The notes beneath the pieces are model-generated. The model made no database searches. It saw nothing but the letters and a program-made list of their open reading frames with translations, and was not told the DNA's origin. Below, one piece after another: positions 43,466-51,245 of a stretch of 64,000 nucleotides of DNA (positions are counted from its first letter, which is position 1; every line of letters begins with the position of its first letter). The translations under genes were made by a program, and so were the position numbers. Origin of the DNA: Clostridium_AD sp036569345. GTDB taxonomy: Bacteria > Bacillota > Clostridia > Clostridiales > Clostridiaceae. The stretch spans positions 13,299 to 77,298 of the forward strand of contig NZ_DATCQT010000170.1 in NCBI RefSeq assembly GCF_036569345.1. The letters run 5' to 3'.

Positions 43466-44548
43466 TTACGCCTCCCTTTTTTTAAATAAATCCATTGGAT
43501 TCATTGCGATTATCAAAATACCAATTGCCATTAACACAGCACAAGCCCAAGATATAGGAGAGAGTGTCCAACCTTTTATCCCGAAACCCACACCAAGTAT
43601 TATCCAGCAGCAGAACGGTCCGAAGAAAGAGTAAGTGCCATTGGTTGCCATACCAAGCGCAACACCAGTCATACTAGAACCCTTATACCAAGTCATATAT
43701 GAAAGATAAGCACAAAGACCACTAACAGTAAACCAAATCATAGCAGGACCGCTTGTAAATGCTTGACCAATAACATGGAATGAAAGACCTCCATTGCCTC
43801 CTATAATAGCTATGAGAGGAATAAATATAATTAAATTTGTAAGGCCTGATGTTGTCTGACGAATAGCAATACCAATCTCTGAATCTACCATTGATGTACT
43901 ATAACCAGCTATACAGCCCTCAATACCCCAGCCAACAGCAGCTATAATAGCAGCAATAATACCTATCACTGCACCTTTTTGTGCACCTCCAGTAATACTT
44001 GAGATACCAATAATAGCACTTGCAGAAACGCAGATAACAATACCTAAAATCATACGTTTTGTTAATGCTTGTTTATATAAAACTCTGCCTAAAATAGCGC
44101 CAATAGCTGGGCAAAGGGCAGAAATTGGAACAATAATTGAACCAGCTGATGCAAGACCAATAACATAAGCTGAATTGGCAATAGGGCCTCCCATAAGTGC
44201 AGCTAACATAATCATGCGGCCCGGTTTAGTATTAAGAGTTCTAAAGAAATCTCCAAGTTTACCCCTAATGCCTGCCATAACTAATGCCCAAACTGCACTT
44301 AAAGTATCATTTACGCCACATCCAAGTGCACCAAGCACATATACAACAGCAAATGCAGATAAACCAGTTTTATTTGCACCAAACCAATCGCTCCAAACTC
44401 CCTTTGTCATAGCCAATGCCAAAAATGCTGAGAATAATCCATATGAAAATCCTGAGAATAAACCAATTGCAACTCCTTTTCTAAAAAATCCTGATAATAA
44501 CTTTTTTTTAGCAACGACTGCAGTCGTATTAACTACTACTTCTGACAT
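43466..44548 (-). CDS. DMT/EamA-type transporter of the choline regulon
   Basis: A 360-aa membrane protein with about 10 hydrophobic segments in two repeats, the drug/metabolite transporter layout (GLFSGFSYGLFSAFLALAM; NSAYVIGLASAGSIIVPISA; ALGMATNGTYSFFGPFCCWI, given separately). An open frame extends upstream through a glycyl-radical-enzyme fossil. The true start is the ATG at 44548 behind GGAGG. It is driven by control module C, so co-regulated with CutC. Choline import, or export of trimethylamine or ethanol, are candidate roles (inference). Confidence 0.8.
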   Translation of the reverse strand: MSEVVVNTTAVVAKKKLLSGFFRKGVAIGLFSGFSYGLFSAFLALAMTKGVWSDWFGANKTGLSAFAVVYVLGALGCGVNDTLSAVWALVMAGIRGKLGDFFRTLNTKPGRMIMLAALMGGPIANSAYVIGLASAGSIIVPISALCPAIGAILGRVLYKQALTKRMILGIVICVSASAIIGISSITGGAQKGAVIGIIAAIIAAVGWGIEGCIAGYSTSMVDSEIGIAIRQTTSGLTNLIIFIPLIAIIGGNGGLSFHVIGQAFTSGPAMIWFTVSGLCAYLSYMTWYKGSSMTGVALGMATNGTYSFFGPFCCWIILGVGFGIKGWTLSPISWACAVLMAIGILIIAMNPMDLFKKREA

Positions 44549-44575
44549 AATATTACCTCCAATATTTTTGTTGTT

Positions 44576-44705
44576 TTCTCCTTCTGGTGTATCAAGAAGG
44601 CCGCTTAAGATTTTAAAGTTATGAACAATTCCAATATTTATTGATCTACAATTCATCTTACCTACGTATTTAATAATGGCTCTAAGTTCCTTACTATCTT
44701 CCGCC
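44576..44705 (-). pseudogene. Fossil of a second CutC-like glycyl radical enzyme
   Basis: About 42 codons on the minus strand read DSKELRAIIKYVGKMNC, RSINIGIVHNFKILSG and LLDTPEGE. They align without gaps to the CutC segment DTKGPTAIIKSVSKMSC ... GLLDTPEGEE, with about 28 identities by eye. Coding similarity stops right before the GGAGG of the transporter gene. No other part of a glycyl radical enzyme remains here. It sits between control module C and the transporter, where a cutC-like gene would be expected. Confidence 0.85.
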
Positions 44706-44797
44706 TCCTTTTTCCATCACATATTCATTAGAAATTTCTTTGCAAAATTTTATGCAACTATAATTCCCTTTAAATTTAATTTTATCGAACAAGACAT

Positions 44798-44993
44798 TAC
44801 GAAACGTTTTCATTAACAATATGCTGCTACTTGGAACCACTATTTCACCCTATGTTAATAATAACTGAATAAGATATTCTTTCATGGCATAAATTGCGAT
44901 AGTTTACTGCATTAAATCCGCCAGTTTTTTGAGTTTTTTGTACTATCGTTATTTTATTGCACTATTAGTATAAAAACATTATTTTTTAATCAA
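44798..44993 (-). promoter_or_regulatory. Cut-regulon control module, copy C (upstream of DMT transporter)
   Basis: Minus strand: TAGTGCAA (44957-44964) and TAGTACAA (44938-44945), -10 TTTAAT (44911-44916), dyad TTTATGCCATGAA (44881-44893). A leader block with GGGTGAAATAGTGGTTCC follows, then the cre-like ATGAAAACGTTTCGTA (44798-44813). Half-site spacing is 19 bp as in the other copies. Confidence 0.85.
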
Positions 44994-45116
44994 CCATTAC
45001 AAGTCAATTTCTTGTTATTCATTGGTTTTGATGTACATCCATATTTTGTATACGCCCAACTAGTTGAAATCGAGTAGATGTTACCTATTAACTGTGTGAG
45101 AATAATCACTGTCCCA

Positions 45117-45160
45117 TAAAAAAACACCTAATTTCATTTTTATTTGAAATTAGGTGTTTT
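45117..45160 (-). terminator. Intrinsic terminator
   Basis: AAAACACCTAATTTCA, 7-9 nt loop and its complement. The minus strand continues TTTTTTTATGGG. It follows the small reading-frame remnant at about 45180-45250 and is the second of two hairpins after the permease gene. Confidence 0.85.
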
Positions 45161-45178
45161 AAATCTATACTTTTTTGC

Positions 45179-45250
45179 TTTTTATACTTCATTTAATTTT
45201 TTTACTTCTTCAGTAATTCTGCTGGTTATATCATAATTAATAAATATATA
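45179..45250 (-). pseudogene. Possible C-terminal gene remnant
   Basis: The minus strand reads NYDITSRITEEVKKLNEV and a stop, directly upstream of an intrinsic terminator, with no start codon context. The composition (amphipathic, charged) looks like the tail of a real protein, but I cannot name the family. It may be chance. Confidence 0.25.
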
Positions 45251-45275
45251 GCACTAACTTATTGCATAAGAAACC

Positions 45276-45314
45276 CCTCAACTAATTAATTATTAGTTGA
45301 GGGGCTTACTTTCT
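45276..45314 (-). terminator. Intrinsic terminator of the permease gene
   Basis: GCCCCTCAACTAATA and TTAGTTGAGGGG form a 13-bp stem, followed on the minus strand by TTTCTTAT. It starts about 40 nt after the permease stop. Confidence 0.8.
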
Positions 45315-45351
45315 CTTATGACTTGTATTCTTTAAGGAGATTTAAAGTAAT

Positions 45352-46671
45352 TTATTTTATAACTTTATTTTTTCTTATAAAATATATAGGTAATCCTATT
45401 ACTGTAAGCAAAAGACCTAGTCCTGCATTCATTGGTTGAGTAATCATTGTATTTATTATTATATAAAGTCCACCCACAATGGCTATAATAGGAATTATAG
45501 GATATAAAGGAACTTTATAAGGTCTAATAAGATCTGGTCTCTTTTTTCTAAGAATAATTACTGCAACAAATGTCATTGTATAAAAAATCCAAAGTACAAA
45601 AACTAATAAATCTGTTAACTGATTGAAATTTCCGAGCATTGTCATTATTATTGCAATAACTCCAATTAATACACCACAGTAGATTGGAGTACTAGTTTTA
45701 GGATTTAATTTTGAAAGATATTTGCTTCCAGGCAATTTATTTTCTAGTGCCATAGCATATGGTACCCTCATACCTGTTAGTATATTTCCATTTAAAGTTC
45801 CGAATATGGATACCAAAATTCCAACAGTAATAACTTTTCCACCAACTGCTCCAAATAGTACTGTTGCTACATCTGTAGCTGGTGTTTTTGTTACTGCAAG
45901 TACAGAAGCTGGCAATACGAATAAAAACGCCATGTTAATTAGTATGTAGACAGCCATAACAATAAGCAGTCCACCAATAATCGCTCTTGGCAAATCTTTT
46001 TTCGGATTTTTTAATTCCCCTGATATATTTCCAAGATGTATCCAACCATCATAAGCAAACATAGTAGCTAGTAGTGCGGATCCCAGACTTGTAGCTATCG
46101 GATGGCCCGCAGCTGATATTGGAAATAACCTTACTACTCCGCCATGACCATTAATAAGTCCAAACACAATAATTGCAAATATAGGAACCATTTTTCCTAT
46201 TGTAAATACAGTTTGAATATTTCCACCAACTTTTGCACCTAAACAATTCATCGTTATTAAAAATATAATACTTATTATAGCAATTGTAACCAACATTCCA
46301 TCCCCTAAGCCTAGCAATGAAACAGCTTGTGTCGCAAATATTATTGCTAGTGCTGCTATATTAGCAGGAAAAGATATCACTGTCTCAACCCAACCTAATA
46401 GGAAACTCCACATCTCACCATAAGTTTCCTCGAGCCAAGCTATCATTCCACCAGTTTTAGGTATTGCAGCTGCCACTTCGGCTGCTGTAAGTCCACCAGC
46501 TAAAGTTATTAATCCTCCTATAACCCATGCAATCATACCTAATCCTGGTGCTCCTGTTGCGGTATAAATAGCTGTAGGTTTAAAGAACACCCCTGAACCT
46601 ATTACCATACCTATAACAACTGCACTTGCTGATAAAAGACCAATTTCTTTTTTTAATGTGTTTTTTTCCAT
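45352..46671 (-). CDS. APC-family amino acid permease (SteT/LAT-like), candidate threonine transporter
   Basis: A 439-aa membrane protein with about 12 hydrophobic segments. The APC signature is near the N-terminus (GLLSASAVVIGMVIGSGVFF; PKTGGMIAWLEETYG). Later YDGWIHLGNISGELKNPKKDLP is typical of LAT/SteT serine-threonine exchangers. GGGAGG supports the ATG six codons inside the longest frame. It lies downstream of tdh and kbl on the same strand, so threonine or a related amino acid is a likely substrate (inference). Confidence 0.87.
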   Translation of the reverse strand: MEKNTLKKEIGLLSASAVVIGMVIGSGVFFKPTAIYTATGAPGLGMIAWVIGGLITLAGGLTAAEVAAAIPKTGGMIAWLEETYGEMWSFLLGWVETVISFPANIAALAIIFATQAVSLLGLGDGMLVTIAIISIIFLITMNCLGAKVGGNIQTVFTIGKMVPIFAIIVFGLINGHGGVVRLFPISAAGHPIATSLGSALLATMFAYDGWIHLGNISGELKNPKKDLPRAIIGGLLIVMAVYILINMAFLFVLPASVLAVTKTPATDVATVLFGAVGGKVITVGILVSIFGTLNGNILTGMRVPYAMALENKLPGSKYLSKLNPKTSTPIYCGVLIGVIAIIMTMLGNFNQLTDLLVFVLWIFYTMTFVAVIILRKKRPDLIRPYKVPLYPIIPIIAIVGGLYIIINTMITQPMNAGLGLLLTVIGLPIYFIRKNKVIK

Positions 46672-46799
46672 TTTAATTTCCTCCCACAATAAATTTTATT
46701 ACAATGTGTTATTTTATTAATTTAGTGTTGTAGAACGAATTATTATAAATTTCAAATATCTTTATTCGTCATTTAATAGTTTTCAACAATTCCGCTGAA

Positions 46800-46847
46800 A
46801 TTATCAATTTATTTAATTATCAATTTATTTAATTATCAATTTATTTA
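46800..46847. repeat. Three perfect tandem 16-bp repeats
   Basis: The unit ATTATCAATTTATTTA is repeated exactly three times, about 130 bp upstream of the permease start. It may be a slippage product or overlap the permease promoter. Confidence 0.8.
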
Positions 46848-46905
46848 AATTTATTGAGAATTTTTTTTATAAAATGTAAGTTAATAAAGAGAGAAAAGAA
46901 AATTA

Positions 46906-46965
46906 TAGGCCCATGAAAATAAATAAGAAGTAAAGAAAACTAACATATCTATTTTCATGAACCTA
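46906..46965. repeat. MITE-like imperfect palindrome, copy 2
   Basis: Left arm TAGGCCCATGAAAATAAATA and right arm TATCTATTTTCATGAACCTA are near reverse complements. The core is shared with the element at 9099-9180. It lies directly after the tdh stop and may act as its terminator. Confidence 0.55.
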
Positions 46966-46976
46966 ATTTATAAATA

Positions 46977-47936
46977 TTACTTAGCGCCAATTCCTTTAGC
47001 ACTTAATTGCGCAAGCATATCAGTGGTCATTTTTGATAAGTTATATTCTGCTTTAAAACCCCACTCATTTTTAGCAGAACTAGAATCCATAGAGTTAGGC
47101 CATGAATTAGCAATCCCTTGTCTTATTGGATCTACTTTATAATCCATTTTAAATCCTGGCATATGTTTTTTAATTTCATTAGCTATTTCTTCTGGTTCAA
47201 AACTCATAGCTGCAATATTAAATGCATTTCTATGTTTTAATTTTGATTCATCAGCTTCTAACAAATTAATTATTGCATTTATTGCATCTGGCATATACAT
47301 CATATCCATTTTTGTTCCTTTACCAATAAATGATGTGTATTTACCTGACTTCAATGCTTCATAATATATATCAACAGCATAGTCAGTTGTTCCACCACCT
47401 GGAAGAACTTTGTAAGAAATTAAACCTGGGAAACGTACTCCCCTTGTATCAACTCCAAACTTAGTATGATAATAATCACATAATAATTCTCCAGCTACTT
47501 TATTAACACCATACATTGTTGTTGGTCTTTGAATTGTATCTTGGGGAGTATTGTCCTTAGGAGTAGATGGACCAAACGCACCTATAGAACTTGGTGTAAA
47601 GAACTTACATTTAAGTTCCCTAGCTACTTCTAAAGCGTTTACAAGTCCACCCATATTTATATTCCAAGCGAGCAATGGTTTTGCTTCAGCTGTTGCTGAT
47701 AATAAAGCTGCTAAATGAACTAATGTATCAACTTTATATTTTTTAGCAATTTCAAGCATAGTTTTATGATCGGTTACATCTAGCATTTCAAAAGGTCCTG
47801 AAGTGACTACTATGTTATTCTCAGGTTTTCTTAGATCTGTAGCTATTACATTATCATTGCCATAAATTTCTCTCATTCTCATTACGAGTTCTGAACCTAT
47901 TTGTCCTAAGGCACCAGTTACTAATATCTTTTTCAT
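46977..47936 (-). CDS. tdh: L-threonine 3-dehydrogenase, short-chain (epimerase-like) type
   Basis: The 319-aa extended-SDR protein oxidises threonine to 2-amino-3-ketobutyrate with NAD+. It has the Rossmann motif VTGALGQIGSELV (about 5-17), the catalytic YGVNK motif (TMYGVNKVAGEL, about 142-153) and SSIGAFGPSTP in the substrate region. The SDR type differs from the zinc-dependent Tdh of E. coli. It is 19 bp downstream of kbl, which consumes its product; together they yield glycine and acetyl-CoA. GGGG site. Confidence 0.92.
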   Translation of the reverse strand: MKKILVTGALGQIGSELVMRMREIYGNDNVIATDLRKPENNIVVTSGPFEMLDVTDHKTMLEIAKKYKVDTLVHLAALLSATAEAKPLLAWNINMGGLVNALEVARELKCKFFTPSSIGAFGPSTPKDNTPQDTIQRPTTMYGVNKVAGELLCDYYHTKFGVDTRGVRFPGLISYKVLPGGGTTDYAVDIYYEALKSGKYTSFIGKGTKMDMMYMPDAINAIINLLEADESKLKHRNAFNIAAMSFEPEEIANEIKKHMPGFKMDYKVDPIRQGIANSWPNSMDSSSAKNEWGFKAEYNLSKMTTDMLAQLSAKGIGAK

Positions 47937-47955
47937 TTTTATATCCCCTTTTTTA

Positions 47956-49152
47956 TTATTTTATTAAGCCCATTTTTCTTCCAACCTTAGCATATGCAGC
48001 AATTGCTTCGTCCAACATTTCTTTTGTATGAGCTGCTGTTGGCATATTTCTTACTCTTGCTGTTCCTAAAGGAACTGTAGGAAACACTATTGATTTGGCA
48101 TAAACTCCTTCATTGTATAACTCTGCACTGAATTTTTGCGCAACGTCTGCTTCGCCTATGATACAAGGGGTTATTGGAGTTTCACTATGTCCAATATTAA
48201 AGCCTAATTCCTTAAGACCTTTCTTTAAATATCTTCCATTTTCCCATAATTTATCTACGAGCTCTGTACTTTCAGTTAAAATACTTATTGCTTCTATACA
48301 TGAAGCTGCAGCGCCTGGTGTCATTGATGTAGAAAATAAGAATGGTCTTGCTCTAACTTTTAACCAGTCAATTAAATCCTGGGTGCCTGCAACATATCCT
48401 CCAATAACTCCTATTGCTTTCGAAAGAGTTCCTATTTGAAAATCTATTTTGCCAACTAAATTGTGATGTGTTACAGAACCGCTACCATGTGTACCTAAAA
48501 CACCTGAAGCATGAGCATCATCAATATATGTTAAAAGGTCAAATTCTTCTGCTATTTTAACAATTTCAGGTAACTTCGCAATATCCCCATCCATTGAAAA
48601 TACACCATCTGTTATAACCATAATTTTTTCATAAAGACCTGAATCTTTCGCTTGCTTAGCTTTAGCTCTTAGATCTTCCATATTGGAATGTTCAAATCTA
48701 ATTGTTTTAGCTCCTGATAATCTGCAACCGTCTATAATTGAAGCATGATTTAGAGAATCAGAAAGTATAGCATCTTTTTTATTCATTACTGCAGATATAG
48801 CACCCATGTTACAATTGAATCCAGATTGAAATGTAATAACTGCCTCTGTATGTTTAAATATTGCAAGTTTAGCTTCCAATTCTTCATGAATATCTAAAGT
48901 TCCGTTAATAGTTCTAACGGCTCCTGCGCCAACCCCATATTTGTCTGTTGCTATTCTACATGCATCCTTCATACTAGGGTTTGTAGCAAGTCCCAAGTAA
49001 TTGTTTGAGGATAGATTAATTACGTCTTTGCCGTTAACATTGATAATAGCACCATTTGACCCCTTAACAACGTTAATTTCATTGTATAAACCTTTGCTTC
49101 TTAAATCCTGTAAATTTTCTGAAAGAAAATCGTGTAAAGCTTTACTTCCCAT
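47956..49152 (-). CDS. kbl: 2-amino-3-ketobutyrate CoA ligase (glycine C-acetyltransferase)
   Basis: The 398-aa PLP-dependent alpha-oxoamine synthase cleaves 2-amino-3-ketobutyrate with CoA to glycine and acetyl-CoA. Family motifs are NLSSNNYLGLA, DSLNHASIIDGCRLS, the PLP-contact DDAHASGVLGTHG and the Schiff-base lysine in GTLSKAIGVIGGY. The start is the ATG behind GGAGG, five codons inside the longest frame. It is the first gene of a kbl-tdh operon. An 18-bp perfect inverted repeat lies about 190 bp upstream. Confidence 0.94.
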   Translation of the reverse strand: MGSKALHDFLSENLQDLRSKGLYNEINVVKGSNGAIINVNGKDVINLSSNNYLGLATNPSMKDACRIATDKYGVGAGAVRTINGTLDIHEELEAKLAIFKHTEAVITFQSGFNCNMGAISAVMNKKDAILSDSLNHASIIDGCRLSGAKTIRFEHSNMEDLRAKAKQAKDSGLYEKIMVITDGVFSMDGDIAKLPEIVKIAEEFDLLTYIDDAHASGVLGTHGSGSVTHHNLVGKIDFQIGTLSKAIGVIGGYVAGTQDLIDWLKVRARPFLFSTSMTPGAAASCIEAISILTESTELVDKLWENGRYLKKGLKELGFNIGHSETPITPCIIGEADVAQKFSAELYNEGVYAKSIVFPTVPLGTARVRNMPTAAHTKEMLDEAIAAYAKVGRKMGLIK

Positions 49153-49343
49153 AATGAAAACCTCCATTTAGTTTATTTTTTAGACGTTTGAAGAATTCAA
49201 CAAACGTTGATTCTACTAACTTTTCAGTAGTTAGTTTTTTATATTTCCCCTCAGACAAAATAATAAGTCATAGAGGTGGAGACCAAACATGTCTTAGCTA
49301 AATAAATCTACAACTGGAAATATTATAGTATATTGTGTTGTCT

Positions 49344-49400
49344 GTATAATATATTGCACGTTTGTTAAATTTATTATATCATACGTGCAATATATTATAC
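49344..49400. promoter_or_regulatory. Perfect 18-bp inverted repeat between kbl and the XRE-cupin regulator
   Basis: GTATAATATATTGCACGT (49344-49361), 21-nt spacer, then the exact complement ACGTGCAATATATTATAC (49383-49400). It lies in the divergent region and contains TATAAT-like sequence in each arm. It is therefore a strong candidate operator, probably for the adjacent regulator, overlapping promoters of both directions. Confidence 0.75.
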
Positions 49401-49560
49401 AAGGGGTTTTAAAAATAAATGTATTGGTTTACATTAGTAATATTTAGTAGATCATATATGTCTTGTCTCAATAAATCTAAAATATTGAGAATTTCATAAA
49501 AATATGATACAATAAATCATGTAAATGTGAAAATATAACATAAACAAAAGGGGTAAAATT

Positions 49561-50121
49561 TTGGAAAATATTAATTTAATTATAGGTAATAATCTTAATA
49601 CATATCGTAAAAGCAAAGGCTATAGTCTTGATAAAGTTGCTGATATGACTGGCGTTAGCAAAGGCATGCTTGGTCAAATTGAAAGAGGAGAGACAAACCC
49701 ATCCATCTCTACACTATGGAAAATTGCAAATGGTCTTCATATTTCTTCCACTTTCTTACTCGAAGCAGAACCTGATGACTTAGTCATAATTAAGAAAAAC
49801 GAATTCACACCTATTACTGAAGGCAATGATAAGTTAAGTGTTTTTCCTACTTTTGCGTTTGATTTTAGCAAAAAATTTGAAGTGCTAGTAGTAAATCTTG
49901 ACGTTGGATGTGTGCATTGTTCTGAGCCTCATGAAAATGGTGCTGAAGAATATCTATATGTGAGCAAAGGTGAATTTGAATTAACCATTCAAGGTAATAG
50001 TTATATTCTAAAAGAAGGGGATTCAATAAAATTCCTTGCCGATAAAGCTCATGAGTACAAAAACAATTCTAAAGAGTTATGCAGTCTTCATATTATTATT
50101 TATTATAATAACGCTCGATGA
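49561..50121 (+). CDS. XRE-family regulator with cupin sensor domain
   Basis: 186 aa. The N-terminal helix-turn-helix (GYSLDKVADMTGVSKGMLGQ, about 20-39; PSISTLWKIANGLHI) is followed by a cupin barrel (about 105-180; GAEEYLYVSKGEFEL, LKEGDSIKFLADKAHEYKN). It is an HTH-cupin regulator of the type that controls amino acid or polyamine catabolism. It starts with TTG, 7 nt behind AGGGG. Divergent from kbl-tdh, so threonine catabolism is its likely target (inference). Confidence 0.9.
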   Translation: MENINLIIGNNLNTYRKSKGYSLDKVADMTGVSKGMLGQIERGETNPSISTLWKIANGLHISSTFLLEAEPDDLVIIKKNEFTPITEGNDKLSVFPTFAFDFSKKFEVLVVNLDVGCVHCSEPHENGAEEYLYVSKGEFELTIQGNSYILKEGDSIKFLADKAHEYKNNSKELCSLHIIIYYNNAR

Positions 50122-50147
50122 TTATGATATTGTTAATACAAAAACAG

Positions 50148-50196
50148 GGACTGCTATGAAACTAACTTTTTCAGTTAGTTTCGTAGCAGTCTTTTC
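50148..50196 (+). terminator. Intrinsic terminator of the XRE-cupin gene
   Basis: GACTGCTATGAAACTAAC, short loop, GTTAGTTTCGTAGCAGTC, then TTTTCATATTT: an 18-bp stem with one mismatch. Confidence 0.9.
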
Positions 50197-50210
50197 ATAT
50201 TTAATAAAAA

Positions 50211-50247
50211 GAAAACTCTCAACTAATATTAATTAGTCGAGAGTTTA
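50211..50247 (-). terminator. Terminator of the repetitive protein gene
   Basis: AAACTCTCGACTAATTAA pairs with TTAGTTGAGAGTTTT on the minus strand, just past the stop at 50263. T-rich sequence follows in either direction. Confidence 0.75.
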
Positions 50248-50262
50248 ATTATAAGTAGGTAT

Positions 50263-50991
50263 CTACTCCATTTCCATTGGATCCATCCTCTTATGGCATG
50301 AATGTTTCATCGGATTCATCATTTTATGGCATGAATGTTTCATTGCCATGGAATTCATCATCATCGTCATCATCATCATCTGGTATTGATACTTCATAAC
50401 CATCGGATTCATCATCATGTTATATGGCATTGGACATGGTGCCATATTACTCGGCATTGACTGCTTAGTCTTTGGCTCTTGCGTCATTATTGGCTGCTTA
50501 ATAGGCTGTACATCAAATTGCAATTTTACTGGTTCCATTTTGGGTTCTATTATTAATTGCACTTTTATCGGATCAATTTTTAATAATCCCATTTTAGGGT
50601 CTATATTAAGTGCCATATTGCTTGGGTCCATCTTTGGTTGTATATTTAATTCCATATATTGTGTCTCCATTTTAGGCTGTATATTTAATTCCATATTCTG
50701 CGGTGCTATTTTAGGTTGTATATTTAATTCCATATTTGATGATTGTATTTTAGGTTGTATTTTTTGTTCTTGCATAGGTTGTGGTATTGGCTTAGGCATA
50801 GGCTGATGTTTTGGCTGTTGCATTGGTTGTTGCATCGGCTGTGGCATTGGCTGTGGTTGTTGCGATATAATATGTCTTTCTATCTCTGGTTCCTCCATCC
50901 TATACCCTGTTTTATATGTCATCATTGGGCACATTACAGGATACTGAAAAGGTATAAATTCTAAGTCTTCCATTTCATAATTTTTATTCAT
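50263..50991 (-). CDS. Met/Pro/Gln-rich repetitive protein, possibly spore coat-like
   Basis: A 242-aa low-complexity protein of unknown function. After a short unique N-terminus (NYEMEDLEFIPFQYP) comes a QPMPQPMQQPMQQP tract. Imperfect 13-residue repeats follow: QPKIQSSNMELNI, QPKIAPQNMELNI, QPKMETQYMELNI, QPKMDPSNMALNI and EPKMEPVKLQFDV. A C-terminal Met/His/Cys-rich tail has MKHSCHK twice. There is no signal peptide or membrane segment. Composition recalls spore coat or metal-binding proteins. GGAGG supports the ATG at 50991. Confidence 0.75.
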   Translation of the reverse strand: MNKNYEMEDLEFIPFQYPVMCPMMTYKTGYRMEEPEIERHIISQQPQPMPQPMQQPMQQPKHQPMPKPIPQPMQEQKIQPKIQSSNMELNIQPKIAPQNMELNIQPKMETQYMELNIQPKMDPSNMALNIDPKMGLLKIDPIKVQLIIEPKMEPVKLQFDVQPIKQPIMTQEPKTKQSMPSNMAPCPMPYNMMMNPMVMKYQYQMMMMTMMMNSMAMKHSCHKMMNPMKHSCHKRMDPMEME

Positions 50992-51149
50992 AATTATCCT
51001 CCAATTAAAGTTTTCATTAATTATAATATGGGCATTTTTCAATTATGTTAATGATTATGATAAAAACAAATATAAGATTAATAACCTCAATTTAATTACG
51101 CCCCAAATTAGATATCTTATTTAACTGTAGGAGCAACCCATTAATCAAA

Positions 51150-51178
51150 AAACACAACCGCCTGTAGGCGGTTGTGTT
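51150..51178 (-). terminator. Intrinsic terminator of cstA
   Basis: AACACAACCGCCT, 2-nt loop, AGGCGGTTGTGTT, a 13-bp GC-rich stem. The minus strand continues TTTTGATT. Confidence 0.88.
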
Positions 51179-51245
51179 TATTTATGATGAAGGCGAGAGA
51201 TGTCAGCCCCTGTCCAAAAGTCATAACAACTAGGCATTTTAACCC

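Noticed and set aside
43466..44656. Longer transporter start giving a glycyl-radical-like N-terminus
   Set aside because: The extra 36 residues are the CutC fossil; the strong GGAGG lies before the internal ATG at 44548, and the mature transporter fold begins there.
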